Shown here: positions 8,313 to 16,664 of the stretch, in pieces
Numbering within the stretch: the stretch's first letter is position 1
Layout of the letters: the number at the start of each line of letters is the position of its first letter
From: Flavobacterium taihuense
Lineage (GTDB): Bacteria; Bacteroidota; Bacteroidia; Flavobacteriales; Flavobacteriaceae
DNA: 64,000 nt
Reading direction: 5' to 3'
Assembly: GCF_019351435.1 (NCBI RefSeq)
Contig: NZ_JAHWYN010000015.1
Coordinates: forward strand, 1 to 64,000
Program-made: the position numbers and the translations under genes
Notes under the pieces: generated by a model
What the model saw: the letters and a program-made list of their open reading frames with translations, nothing else
Databases searched by the model: none
What the model was told of the DNA's origin: nothing

Positions 8313-8750
8313 CTATTCTTGGTTTGTTGTTTTTCTCCAAGTAAAAGCGTTAAGAATATGTCTTTTTGCGAATCTTCCAGGGGAATCGGCATTTACCATT
8401 TTCACATATGTAGCTTTAGGGACACTAATGTATTCATATACACTACCATTTGAGAAATTGATAATCAATCGACCTTCAACAAATTTATAATCTGTAATTG
8501 TTGACGAAGATATTGTTTCAGTATATTCCGGTAAATTTTGTTTGATTGTTTCAGGGTTGATACTTACTAAAAAGTGGTAAGCTTCAATTATTTTTTTACT
8601 GTTTTCTTCAGCTTCTTTTAATCCTGCTTCATCTCCTTGAAACTTGTCAGGATGTGCATCTTTCATCGCATTGCGATAAATTGTTTTTAATTCTTTAAGC
8701 TCTACTGTTTTTTCTACGTTAAGTAGTTTGCGGTATTCAACTATTTTTTT
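8313..8750 (-). CDS. DnaJ-domain plus KTSC-domain protein
   Basis: The start at 8750 (MKKIVEYRK) gives 145 residues; the longer ORF start adds 12 unlikely residues. Residues 1-60 resemble a J domain with the HPD signature at 34-36 (AHPDKF), which stimulates Hsp70 (DnaK) ATPase. Residues about 82-140 match the KTSC domain, as in GRLIINFSNGSVYEY, VPKATY and ADSPGRFAKRHI. KTSC is a small beta domain often found in lysyl-tRNA synthetase-linked and phage or DNA-related proteins. The combination suggests a specialised co-chaperone, but the KTSC target is unknown. The protein has no G/F region or zinc finger, so it is not a canonical DnaJ. A good terminator follows. Confidence 0.78.
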   Translation of the reverse strand, partial: KKIVEYRKLLNVEKTVELKELKTIYRNAMKDAHPDKFQGDEAGLKEAEENSKKIIEAYHFLVSINPETIKQNLPEYTETISSSTITDYKFVEGRLIINFSNGSVYEYISVPKATYVKMVNADSPGRFAKRHILNAFTWRKTTNQE

Positions 8751-8922
8751 CATAAATAAGGTAACTACTTGTCTTTTACTATCCAACCAAATTTATTTAG
8801 TTGAAAATCGACAATTTTTTGCAAAGGTACACTTTTTTTTAACTTTTTAGTTTAGACCAAAAAAAAAATCAAAAAAAGTAGTTTTTTTGATTTTTTGAAA
8901 ACTGGTTTTATGTTTTAAACAC

Positions 8923-9168
8923 CTATTGTTCAGGCTTCATATTGGCTTTATCGAAGTTCTTGGTTTTTTTTGGATATTTATTGTAACTGATGTCACTTGG
9001 GTTTTCAATAACACTTTTAATAGTAATCCAATCACCAAGGTTATGTTTTTGTGCCATTTTGAAATCTAAAAGATAAATTCCACAAAAATAGTTATTGTTT
9101 TCATCTTGCTCCATTATTCCTGTAAAAACGCCTTTTTGTAACATTCTTTCTTCTGATGCTTTGGTCAT
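8923..9168 (-). CDS. small hypothetical protein
   Basis: This 81-residue soluble protein has the segment GVFTGIMEQDENNNYFCGIYLLDFKMAQKHNLGDWITIKSVI, which reads like a compact beta barrel, and a Lys-rich tail (KYPKKTKNFDKANMKPEQ). I do not recognise a family. It has a natural start and sits alone on the minus strand. A nucleic-acid-binding OB-like fold is possible from the pattern, but this is only inference. Confidence 0.5.
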   Translation of the reverse strand: MTKASEERMLQKGVFTGIMEQDENNNYFCGIYLLDFKMAQKHNLGDWITIKSVIENPSDISYNKYPKKTKNFDKANMKPEQ

Positions 9169-9297
9169 AATCTGTTTATTTTAAAATAATTCTGACTGCA
9201 AAGTTAATCAATTAATAGAAACTAATATGGCATTGAAAACCGAAATAATGTTAGGTAAAATAATTATTTTTGGTATAATATTATACTTACGAGTACT

Positions 9298-9407
9298 TGA
9301 GCGAAGGATGAAAACCAGTTACCTTGTAGCGTGCACAGCTCGACCTTGTTTAAAAAATGGCATAATCATCGCTGCAAATATATAACCCTTTTTACCAACA
9401 AGGTTAC
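9298..9407. repeat. unexplained intergenic element with inverted ends and a minus-strand micro-ORF
   Basis: Less AT-rich than its flanks. GTTACCTTGT (9318-9327) is an imperfect inverted copy of ACAAGGTTAC (9398-9407). On the minus strand a TATATTTG box (9375-9382) precedes a 16-codon ORF (9319-9369, MIMPFFKQGRAVHATR), and the same frame is open upstream for about 25 further codons. A related CTGGTTACCTTTGT lies at 9445-9458. It could be a small RNA, a degenerate mobile repeat or a leader peptide. Confidence 0.35.
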
Positions 9408-9460
9408 TCGCTAATAAATTCGATTTGGTACTTAATGTTGTTTCTGGTTACCTTTGTCGT

Positions 9461-10021
9461 ATGGAAAAAATTTTTCGTCCAAGCCCAAAATCTTTCAAAA
9501 ACACATTTTGTGTTTTTCATGAAGTATCACCTGATCGAATAGCGGGAATGCCTGTGCAGTATGATAGTCAATCGGGGAGTAAGTATTTTTATACCACAGA
9601 AGGAATGTATCGCTTATCTAATCATTGGGGACGATTGGCCAACAGTAAATGGCGTTTGGAGGCAATGGAACCAGATTGCCTCGATGCTTACAATGATTCG
9701 AAATTTAAAATCGGTTTTGCCGCTTGGAATGAATTTTATCCCGATAATGCAGAAGACAAACTATATTATTTGGAAGCAGATTATGTAAAGAAAACGGTTA
9801 ATTATCAACATCGCAATAATCCTAAATATGATTCAAAAGCCATATTGAGAACGAGTTTTGCGACTGCTAAAAGAATCAAACAAATTCGAAATTTATTTGA
9901 ACTGACCTCATGGGCCAAATATTTTGATTGTGATGATATTGACGAATTGCGCAAAGAAATTATTGAAGGATTAATTTTTACTAATAAAACATTAGAGGAA
10001 ATAAAAAGAGAACTCCATTAA
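9461..10021 (+). CDS. conserved-looking hypothetical protein
   Basis: The ATG at 9461 (MEKIFRPSPKSFKNTF) is preferred over the ORF start at 9425, because the extra residues read as leader. The 186-residue protein is soluble, rich in Trp and Tyr, and contains a YFYTTEGMYRLSNHWGRLANSKWRL segment that looks like a small folded domain; the C-terminal 50 residues are helical. I do not recognise a family. Its stop abuts the response regulator stop on the other strand (convergent, no spacer). Confidence 0.65.
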   Translation: MEKIFRPSPKSFKNTFCVFHEVSPDRIAGMPVQYDSQSGSKYFYTTEGMYRLSNHWGRLANSKWRLEAMEPDCLDAYNDSKFKIGFAAWNEFYPDNAEDKLYYLEADYVKKTVNYQHRNNPKYDSKAILRTSFATAKRIKQIRNLFELTSWAKYFDCDDIDELRKEIIEGLIFTNKTLEEIKRELH

Positions 10022-10417
10022 TTAATTATTTGCTGTTATCAAAATTAAATCATTAGGACTTATTGGCTTAGATAAGTACGCAATAATTTGTGGGTAGCTT
10101 TTTGCTTTAATTTTGTCTTCCATAGCAATAGATGAACTTACGATGTATATTTGTATTGATCTACCGATTTTAGATTTTAACATAACCATCTCTTCCATAA
10201 ATTCCCAACCATCCATAATTGGCATATTAATATCCAAGAGAATTATATTTGGAAGTGTATCCATTTTTTCTAAAGAATCTTTTAAGGCATCAATAGCATC
10301 TTTCCCGTTTTTAAAACTGGAAACACTCAAAAACAATTCCGATTTTTTGATGATTTTGTTGACGATAATTTGATAAATTGGATCATCATCTATAACCCAT
10401 ATTGTTTTTAGACTCAT
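10022..10417 (-). CDS. single-domain response regulator (receiver only)
   Basis: This 131-residue CheY-like receiver has the acidic pocket D10-D12 (VIDDDP), phospho-acceptor D62 (LLDINMPIMDG), the conserved Ser/Thr position at S94-S96 and K117 (LSKP). There is no output domain, so it must act by protein-protein contact or in a phosphorelay. Its ATG overlaps the stop of the upstream histidine kinase by 4 bp (10414-10417), which implies translational coupling and a cognate pair. Confidence 0.93.
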   Translation of the reverse strand: MSLKTIWVIDDDPIYQIIVNKIIKKSELFLSVSSFKNGKDAIDALKDSLEKMDTLPNIILLDINMPIMDGWEFMEEMVMLKSKIGRSIQIYIVSSSIAMEDKIKAKSYPQIIAYLSKPISPNDLILITANN

Positions 10418-13257
10418 AAGATTTCTATTTTAAAAGTTGTACCTTCATTAGGTTTGCTTTCTACAGTTATTGTTCCTCCCATTGCTTCTATTTGATTCTT
10501 TGTAATGAATAATCCAATTCCTTTTGACGAAGCGTCGTTGCTAAAAGTTTTATACATACCAAAAATCTTATTTGCATTCTTCACCAAATCAATGCCTATA
10601 CCATTGTCTGATATTTGCAGTATTTTTTTATTTTTTTTAATTATCCATTTTAAATCTATAACTATTTTCCGATCTGAATGACTATAACGAATTGCGTTTG
10701 AAATAATATTGTAAAGAATGCTTTCCAGATAGGCTGGATTGTAATTTATTGTTAAATCTTCTGGAATTTGATTGGTAATTGTAACTTCTTTTGATATAAT
10801 TTGCTTTGAAAAAACTTTCATGACATTATTAATATATTCTTTTAAATTCAAAGATTCCGTTGCTAAATTTATATTGGTACGTATGTTGATCACCTCGTTT
10901 AAATGTAGCATTGTTTCGTTAAGCAAACTGGAAACTGAAACTAATAATTCCATCATTTGCTCTTTCTCCTGTTCGGTTTCAGAAGCCTGTATCAATGAAA
11001 CGATTGAGGCAATATTACTGGTGTGCGATCTTAAATTATGTGAAATTATATAGGAAAAATTCAAAAGTCTTTCGTTTTGTTTGGAGACCAAATTAAATGA
11101 TTCATTTAAGTCATTCTCAATATTTTTAGATTTCGTAATATCAATCATTATTCCATGAAGACTGACTGCTTTACCATGTTCATAAACAACATTTACCATA
11201 TCTCTCAACCAAATAAATGCACCACTTTTACAAATCATTCGATATTCAAAATCATGATTCGAAAGTTCTTTTGTTTTTATTGAACAATATTCAAGTGCCC
11301 AATCTCTGTCGTCTGGATGAATATGGTTTTTCCAAAAATGCGGTTCATTGAGCCATTCCTCTGAGGTATATCCCAAAATTTGCTCTACTTTTTTGCTGAT
11401 AAAAGTAAAAGTAAAGGTTTCTATATCACATTCCCATACTATTCCATCAATAGTATTGATAAGTGATTCAACTTTTTGGCGAGAATCAAGAATTAACTTC
11501 TCGTGGCTTTTCCGTGACGTAATATCTTCAGTCGAAATAATTACTCGTTCAAATGTTTTTTCAAAACCCCGAATTACATTCCATGTAAAATGAATATCAA
11601 TAGACTCTCCAAGACTATTCTTGATTTTGGTTTCATAAGCCAACTGATGATTGTTTTGTGTAATCGCAATCAGTTGTGCAATAAAATCATTTATGGTATC
11701 CTTGTCAAGTACTTGTTCTAAATTAGTAATTAAATCTTGTTTCGATTTTATATTAAGAAGTTGAAGGCATTTATAGTTTACCGCAATAATTTTGACTAAT
11801 GTATAACATTTTTGTACGACTTCGGGATGCTGCTCAAAATAGTTAGCCGCTATTTTAGTATTTGTATTGATCAAATTTAAATCCTTGAGATAATTTTTTA
11901 CTAAAGACAAATCGACCTCCCATAATGGAATTGGAGAGTTTTTGAATAAACTTTTAAATTGATTTTCACTCTTTTTGAGATCTTCTAAGATTTTATGTTG
12001 TAATGTAATATCTTCTATGATTGAAATATTTGTATCCAACTTTTCATTTTCTTTAGAAAGAGAAGTAACAATTAAATTCGTCCAAATAATTTTACCCGAT
12101 TTCGTTATATATCTTTTTTTTAATCGATATTCTCGAATTTTACCCTCATGAAGTTCATTGGCGAACAATGCGTTTGGTTGCAAGTCTTTTGAATGTGTAA
12201 TGGATTGGTAATTTTTAGTTTTCATTTCTTCTTCAGAATAACCAATCAATTCACAAAATTTCTTGTTTATTTCTAAAAAATTACCAGTATTGGCATCTAC
12301 TAGAGCAATTCCCACAGGAGCTCCATCAAAAATAGTCTTGAATTTTATTTCACTGTTTAAGAGCATTTTTTCCTGAATGCCAACCAATTGTTGTAATTTT
12401 TTTGGTCTATTTAATAACATCGTAACAAAAGTCCCCAATAACAAAGACAAACCAAAGCCTAAGATGGAAGGTAGAAAAAGAATCGAATAATGATAGCTTT
12501 GTTTTTTTGCAATTAGGTATATTTTCCAATTTCCATCCGGAATTTTTGTAGAAATTTGCCTTTTTATATCAATGTCATTTTTAATAGGAAGAAAAAAATC
12601 TTCCTTTTTGGTATTTGGGTTTATTTTTGAAAATTGAAAATAATATTTAGTGGTATCAATTTCATCGACACCAGACACTTTAAATAAATTATTAAGTTTG
12701 ATAACTACCGCTGAAAAGCCCCAAAATTTATTTTTTTTATAAACAGGTAATCGACCAACAATCCCAATTCCACCTTGTCTTAATTCCAAAGGCCCAGCAA
12801 AATACATTTTTTTGGTCTCAATAGATTTTAAGGCTTCCCTTCTGAGGCTTGGGGTATTAAAAAGGTTCAAGTTCAAAGCAGATTCATTTCCTTTCAAAGG
12901 AAAAATATATTTGATCACTCCATTTGGCACCAGCTGAACAGCACTAATGCAGCTGTTTGAGGTAACCAATTGAGAACTTATGAACTCAAAATTTTCAGGA
13001 ACGCCATTGTCATTGATAATTAATGCCAATGTAAGTGAAGTTGTGTAACAGTTTCTAAGACATTGGTCAATATTTTGATGCAAATTTCCAAGGATTCTTT
13101 GCATTTCCCGCCGTTCATTCTCTTTGATGATTTCAATTCTTTGTTGAATCATAAAAGACACACCAATATTTAGGATTAGAAAAACAAATAATCCAGTGGT
13201 CTTCGGTTTTGTTAAAAACCAGCTAATGTATTTGTTCCATTTGTTTTTGTACTCCAT
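10414..13257 (-). CDS. CHASE-domain, multi-PAS sensor histidine kinase
   Basis: This 947-residue membrane sensor has a transmembrane helix at about residues 20-42, a periplasmic CHASE-like domain (about 60-255), a second helix at about 258-285, three PAS-type modules (about 305-420, 430-560, 590-715), a dimerisation/phospho-acceptor helix with His in SYIISHNLRSH (about H740), and a HATPase domain with the N-box NIISNAIRYS, DNGIGID and GIGLFITK. CHASE domains bind small extracellular ligands and PAS domains sense intracellular signals. The kinase presumably phosphorylates the receiver encoded by the overlapping downstream gene. The DHp sequence ISHNLRSH is the subtype common in Bacteroidota. 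The ligand is unknown. Confidence 0.92.
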   Translation of the reverse strand: MEYKNKWNKYISWFLTKPKTTGLFVFLILNIGVSFMIQQRIEIIKENERREMQRILGNLHQNIDQCLRNCYTTSLTLALIINDNGVPENFEFISSQLVTSNSCISAVQLVPNGVIKYIFPLKGNESALNLNLFNTPSLRREALKSIETKKMYFAGPLELRQGGIGIVGRLPVYKKNKFWGFSAVVIKLNNLFKVSGVDEIDTTKYYFQFSKINPNTKKEDFFLPIKNDIDIKRQISTKIPDGNWKIYLIAKKQSYHYSILFLPSILGFGLSLLLGTFVTMLLNRPKKLQQLVGIQEKMLLNSEIKFKTIFDGAPVGIALVDANTGNFLEINKKFCELIGYSEEEMKTKNYQSITHSKDLQPNALFANELHEGKIREYRLKKRYITKSGKIIWTNLIVTSLSKENEKLDTNISIIEDITLQHKILEDLKKSENQFKSLFKNSPIPLWEVDLSLVKNYLKDLNLINTNTKIAANYFEQHPEVVQKCYTLVKIIAVNYKCLQLLNIKSKQDLITNLEQVLDKDTINDFIAQLIAITQNNHQLAYETKIKNSLGESIDIHFTWNVIRGFEKTFERVIISTEDITSRKSHEKLILDSRQKVESLINTIDGIVWECDIETFTFTFISKKVEQILGYTSEEWLNEPHFWKNHIHPDDRDWALEYCSIKTKELSNHDFEYRMICKSGAFIWLRDMVNVVYEHGKAVSLHGIMIDITKSKNIENDLNESFNLVSKQNERLLNFSYIISHNLRSHTSNIASIVSLIQASETEQEKEQMMELLVSVSSLLNETMLHLNEVINIRTNINLATESLNLKEYINNVMKVFSKQIISKEVTITNQIPEDLTINYNPAYLESILYNIISNAIRYSHSDRKIVIDLKWIIKKNKKILQISDNGIGIDLVKNANKIFGMYKTFSNDASSKGIGLFITKNQIEAMGGTITVESKPNEGTTFKIEIL

Positions 13258-13517
13258 TGTATACTATGCCAAAAAGTTGAAAAAAGAATGAAATTGCACT
13301 AAAAATCGGAATTTTCGGAGATAAAGATACTATTTCTACTTTGAAAGTGTAAAAAAAAAATAGTTAAATTATGATTCGATGCTTATAAAAAGTGAACACT
13401 TCATAAAATAAAAATACGTTACATTACAATAATAAAAGCGAACTTTGTAATTATTTTAATTTGATTTAAAATGTGAGTCTAAATGAAATGAAATGTGAAA
13501 AAATAAAACAAAACACA
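13258..13517. other. AT-rich divergent gap, no gene seen
   Basis: This lies between the kinase start (minus) and small genes (plus) and presumably holds two promoters. ATTACAA and TTTGTAAT copies near 13424-13452 form a loose inverted pair. No ORF or RNA fold of note. Confidence 0.4.
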
Positions 13518-13670
13518 ATGAGCCGAAACAACGAAGGGAATATCAAAAAACATAACGACAAATTGCATAAAGCACAAGATAAAGCAAAAAAAGCAGCAAT
13601 GGATCGTAAAGAAAAACTAAAACAAATTGTTAAAAAATTTAATGAAGATAAGTCTTCTGAGAATATTTAA
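13518..13670 (+). CDS. small basic hypothetical protein
   Basis: The ATG at 13518 gives a 50-residue, Lys-rich, helical protein (MSRNNEGNIKKHNDKLHKAQDKAKKAAMDRKEK). The upstream GTG at 13473 is a weaker choice. It has no signal or membrane segment. It sits 11 bp before the acidic protein at 13682, and basic and acidic partners in tandem could interact, though this is only inference. No family recognised. Confidence 0.5.
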   Translation: MSRNNEGNIKKHNDKLHKAQDKAKKAAMDRKEKLKQIVKKFNEDKSSENI

Positions 13671-13681
13671 ATCAAACCATT

Positions 13682-13912
13682 ATGAATCAAAATAAATTTA
13701 ATGAACTAAAAAATGGAGTTCAGGAAATAATAGATTTTATTGCAAATAAAAATGCTAGGGACGCTAACAATAAATTGGTCGAGGTTAGCGAGGAATTGGA
13801 TGAGATGCTGGATCATGCCGAAGAGGATGAAGACCTCAGGGAAATCAGTAAATATCAAGTACTATTGAATCAATTGCATCAAAGAATAGTTTTGCTCGAC
13901 GGACAGTTATAA
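13682..13912 (+). CDS. small acidic helical hypothetical protein
   Basis: This 76-residue, highly acidic helical protein carries ELDEMLDHAEEDEDLREISKYQVLLNQLHQRI. It has no signal peptide or Cys. It lies directly downstream of a small basic protein gene and 26 bp upstream of ychJ-like, so all three may be co-transcribed. No recognised family. Confidence 0.55.
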   Translation: MNQNKFNELKNGVQEIIDFIANKNARDANNKLVEVSEELDEMLDHAEEDEDLREISKYQVLLNQLHQRIVLLDGQL

Positions 13913-13938
13913 TTCATATATCAATTATTGTATAAAAT

Positions 13939-14319
13939 ATGATTCAAAAAAAATGTTATTGCGGTTCCGAAAATTCCTTTGAAAGTTGCTGTGCACCTTA
14001 TATAAATGGCATTGAAAAAGCACCAACATCCTTGGCATTGATGAAATCAAGATATTCAGCTTATGCAACACATCAGGCTGATTATTTGTTGGCTACGACA
14101 CACGATAGCAAAAGAAAATATTATTCACGAGAAGAAATTTTGCATTGGGCTACAGCCAACAATTGGCAAAAACTGGAAATTATCTCAAATACAGAAAACA
14201 CGGTGGAATTTAAAGCTTATTTTTTAGATGTTAACAATACAAATCAAGTGCATCATGAGTTTTCTACTTTTAAAAAAGAAAATGGCTGTTGGTTTTATGT
14301 GGATGGGAAGTTTGAATAA
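13939..14319 (+). CDS. YchJ-like SEC-C motif protein (UPF0225)
   Basis: This 126-residue protein starts with a SEC-C-like zinc motif (CYCGSENSFESCC) and continues with the YchJ body: SLMRSRYSAY-like LALMKSRYSAYATHQADYLLATTH, then WATANNWQKLEI and HEFSTFKKENGCWFYVDGKF. The family is an NTF2-like fold with an N-terminal zinc knuckle. Its biochemical role is not established. It overlaps the reading frame leader of the next gene but not its proposed start. Confidence 0.88.
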   Translation: MIQKKCYCGSENSFESCCAPYINGIEKAPTSLALMKSRYSAYATHQADYLLATTHDSKRKYYSREEILHWATANNWQKLEIISNTENTVEFKAYFLDVNNTNQVHHEFSTFKKENGCWFYVDGKFE

Positions 14320-14335
14320 TTTAATGTCAAATTTT

Positions 14336-15124
14336 ATGAGAAAACGGATTCAATTATTGACAATTGTTATGCTTATTGTTAGTTGCAAAAGTGCTGTACC
14401 AAATTCAAAAGAAACAGTAAAGGGCGAGCCAACTCCTGCCTACGAACAGCAAATAGAAAATTTGGAAAACGGAATTTATTTTAGAGGAAACGGAAATGAA
14501 CCCGATTGGAGTTTAAAAATTTTCGAAAAAACCATTGAATTTACATCCCTTAAAACTGGTTTTGAATCTTTAAGTGGCGCACACGTCGAACCTCTTGGTG
14601 CTATGGATGCCAATGTTAAGATGTATAGAGCTACCAGCGCCTCAGGTTTAATGATAATACAAATTATGCAACAGGAATGTATCAATACCATGTCTGGTGA
14701 AAAATTCTCTTATTCTGTCCGAATCGAAATTGTAAAAGATAACATTTCAACTTTTTTGAGCGGTTGTGGGAACTATATCACCGATTCTCGTTTGCACGAT
14801 ATTTGGGTTTTAGAAAAAATAAATGGCCAAAAGATGAGTTTGACAGATTTTACAAAAGAGTTGCCCAATCTTGAAATAAACAGCTCTACCAATCAATTCA
14901 TGGGCTTTGCAGGTTGTAACAGAATGAATGGATCTGTTTTTTTTGAAAGAGGATTGCTTCGTTTTAGCAATATTATTACTACCCGAATGACCTGCGGTCC
15001 GAACAATAAAGAAAATGAATTCCTCAAATCATTACAAAACATAACTAAGTATAAAGTAGAGAATATGAGATTGACACTGACTAATCCATCGGGTGAAGAA
15101 TTAGTTTTCAAAAAAGTTGATTAA
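14336..15124 (+). CDS. META/HslJ-domain lipoprotein
   Basis: The ATG at 14336 (MRKRIQLLTIVMLIVSCKS) gives a lipoprotein signal with lipobox Cys at residue 17; ATG 14324 is an alternative four codons earlier. Residues about 45-135 (YFRGNGNEPDWSLKIF) resemble COG3650-type domains. Residues about 145-262 form a META domain as in HslJ (IWVLEKINGQ, FMGFAGCNRMNG, MTCGPN). HslJ-type proteins are outer-membrane-associated and linked to novobiocin or heat stress in E. coli. It is 16 bp after the ychJ-like stop and has a terminator after it. Confidence 0.82.
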   Translation: MRKRIQLLTIVMLIVSCKSAVPNSKETVKGEPTPAYEQQIENLENGIYFRGNGNEPDWSLKIFEKTIEFTSLKTGFESLSGAHVEPLGAMDANVKMYRATSASGLMIIQIMQQECINTMSGEKFSYSVRIEIVKDNISTFLSGCGNYITDSRLHDIWVLEKINGQKMSLTDFTKELPNLEINSSTNQFMGFAGCNRMNGSVFFERGLLRFSNIITTRMTCGPNNKENEFLKSLQNITKYKVENMRLTLTNPSGEELVFKKVD

Positions 15125-15145
15125 TTTGCTTTTTACAAAAATTAT

Positions 15146-15177
15146 AAAATCACAGTTTAGGCTGTGATTTTTTTTTG
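15146..15177 (+). terminator. terminator after the META-domain gene
   Basis: AAAATCACAG pairs with CTGTGATTTT around a TTTAGG loop and is followed by a T run. Confidence 0.85.
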
Positions 15178-15296
15178 AATAAAAACAAGATATAAGAAAA
15201 ACTATTAATTCGCCTTGGTTTATTGGGGATGGCTTTTAACGTAAAATTATAACTTGTTTATAGCAAGTTCTTTTAAAATAATCTAAATTTATCTTT

Positions 15297-16415
15297 ATGA
15301 ACAATATAGTAAAAAAAGGATTTTATTTCAAAAGTTACGAAGCTCCGTTTCAATCTCCATTTGATAAACTTTTTGCTATTTTCAAAGAGCTTATTACTCA
15401 TACATCTGGAGATTTTGATGAAGCTATCAGTTGGCTGCGCGAATTGGATAAAGAATACAAACTAACCGATTCATCTTATACCATCGATGATTTTATTGAG
15501 GATTTAAAGAAAAAAGGATACATCCGTGAAGAACTTAAAGAGGACGGAACTTCGGGAACTGGAATCACTGCCAAAACAGAGCGTGCTATACGGCAACAGG
15601 CTTTAGACAATATTTTTGGAAATATAAAAAAGTCGGGGAGTGGTAACCACAAAACCAAACACGTTGGTAATGGTGATGAACATACCGGTGAGTTTCGGGA
15701 GTTTCATTTTGGTGACGGATTAGAACGTATTTCATTAACCGAAAGTTTAAAAAACGCACAAATCAATAACGGAGTAGCTGATTTTATGCTGACTGAAAAT
15801 GATTTGGTGGTCGAAGAAACACGTTATAAATCCCAAATGAGCACCGTGTTGATGATTGATATCAGCCACAGCATGATTTTGTATGGTGAAGACCGCATAA
15901 CGCCTGCTAAAAAAGTGGCTATGGCGTTGGCCGAATTAATAACTACTCGTTATCCAAAAGATACACTGGATATATTGGTTTTTGGGAATGACGCCTGGAG
16001 AATTTCTATTCGGGATTTGCCCTATTTAAAGGTGGGACCTTTTCATACCAATACAGTTGCCGGCTTGCAATTGGCAATGGATTTATTGCGTAGGAAACGA
16101 AATACCAACAAACAAATTTTTATGATTACCGATGGAAAACCAAGTTGTGTAAGGGAAAAAGACGGTTCGTACTACATGAACAGCAACGGTTTAGATCAAT
16201 ATATCGTAGACAAATGTTATGCACAAGCACAACAAGCCAGAAAACTTCATATTCCCATCACCACTTTTATGATTGCCAATGATCCTTATTTGCAAAAATT
16301 TGTTAATCATTTTACAGAAGCAAATCAAGGCAAAGCATTTTATACAGGATTGAAAGGATTAGGAGAAATGATTTTTGAAGATTACGAAACCAATAGAAAG
16401 AAACGAATAAAATAA
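15297..16415 (+). CDS. VWA-domain (MIDAS) protein, partner of MoxR-type ATPase
   Basis: This 372-residue soluble protein has a C-terminal von Willebrand A domain (about residues 180-350) with an intact MIDAS motif, D188-x-S190-x-S192 (MIDISHSM), the later conserved Thr (HTNTVAGL) and an Asp (ITDGKPS). The N-terminal 170 residues are helical, with FGDGLERISLTESLKNA near the join. The domain architecture resembles the D subunit of magnesium-chelatase-type complexes, where the VWA protein recruits substrates to an AAA ATPase. The ATPase is encoded 249 bp downstream on the same strand. No chlorophyll or cobalamin genes are nearby, so metal chelation is not implied. Substrate unknown. Confidence 0.85.
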   Translation: MNNIVKKGFYFKSYEAPFQSPFDKLFAIFKELITHTSGDFDEAISWLRELDKEYKLTDSSYTIDDFIEDLKKKGYIREELKEDGTSGTGITAKTERAIRQQALDNIFGNIKKSGSGNHKTKHVGNGDEHTGEFREFHFGDGLERISLTESLKNAQINNGVADFMLTENDLVVEETRYKSQMSTVLMIDISHSMILYGEDRITPAKKVAMALAELITTRYPKDTLDILVFGNDAWRISIRDLPYLKVGPFHTNTVAGLQLAMDLLRRKRNTNKQIFMITDGKPSCVREKDGSYYMNSNGLDQYIVDKCYAQAQQARKLHIPITTFMIANDPYLQKFVNHFTEANQGKAFYTGLKGLGEMIFEDYETNRKKRIK

Positions 16416-16436
16416 TTTTGGATATGGTTTGGAGCA

Positions 16437-16563
16437 GAAAGATTTGGTATTTTCAGCCGACATCGAACCCGCTTTCCTCTACAATATTATAAGCCGTCCC
16501 GATAGTGATCGGGACGGCTTATAATGATTTTCACTACAATCGGGGCTAAAGGGAAAGATTTGG
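16437..16563. repeat. palindrome-bearing element flanked by 11-bp direct repeats
   Basis: A perfect inverted repeat with 18-bp arms and a 4-bp loop occupies 16486-16525; its core is TCCCGATAGTGATCGGGA. It is flanked by GAAAGATTTGG at 16437-16447 and again at 16553-16563. It lies between the VWA and MoxR genes. It looks like a REP or MITE-type element and its hairpin could reduce readthrough into the ATPase gene. Confidence 0.6.
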
Positions 16564-16630
16564 CTTTTTTTGCCATTATAAAACAAACAAAATTAATAAA
16601 ACTAAGATTCTTAGAACCATAATCACTTAG

Positions 16631-16648
16631 TCCCGATAGCTATCGGGA
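16631..16648. repeat. 18-bp perfect palindrome, related to the one at 16486-16525
   Basis: TCCCGATAGCTATCGGGA is a perfect palindrome that differs from the core of the preceding element only in its centre. It lies 16 bp upstream of the MoxR ATPase start. It may be a repetitive extragenic palindrome or an operator. Confidence 0.65.
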
Positions 16649-16664
16649 TAGCAACTAAAAAAAT

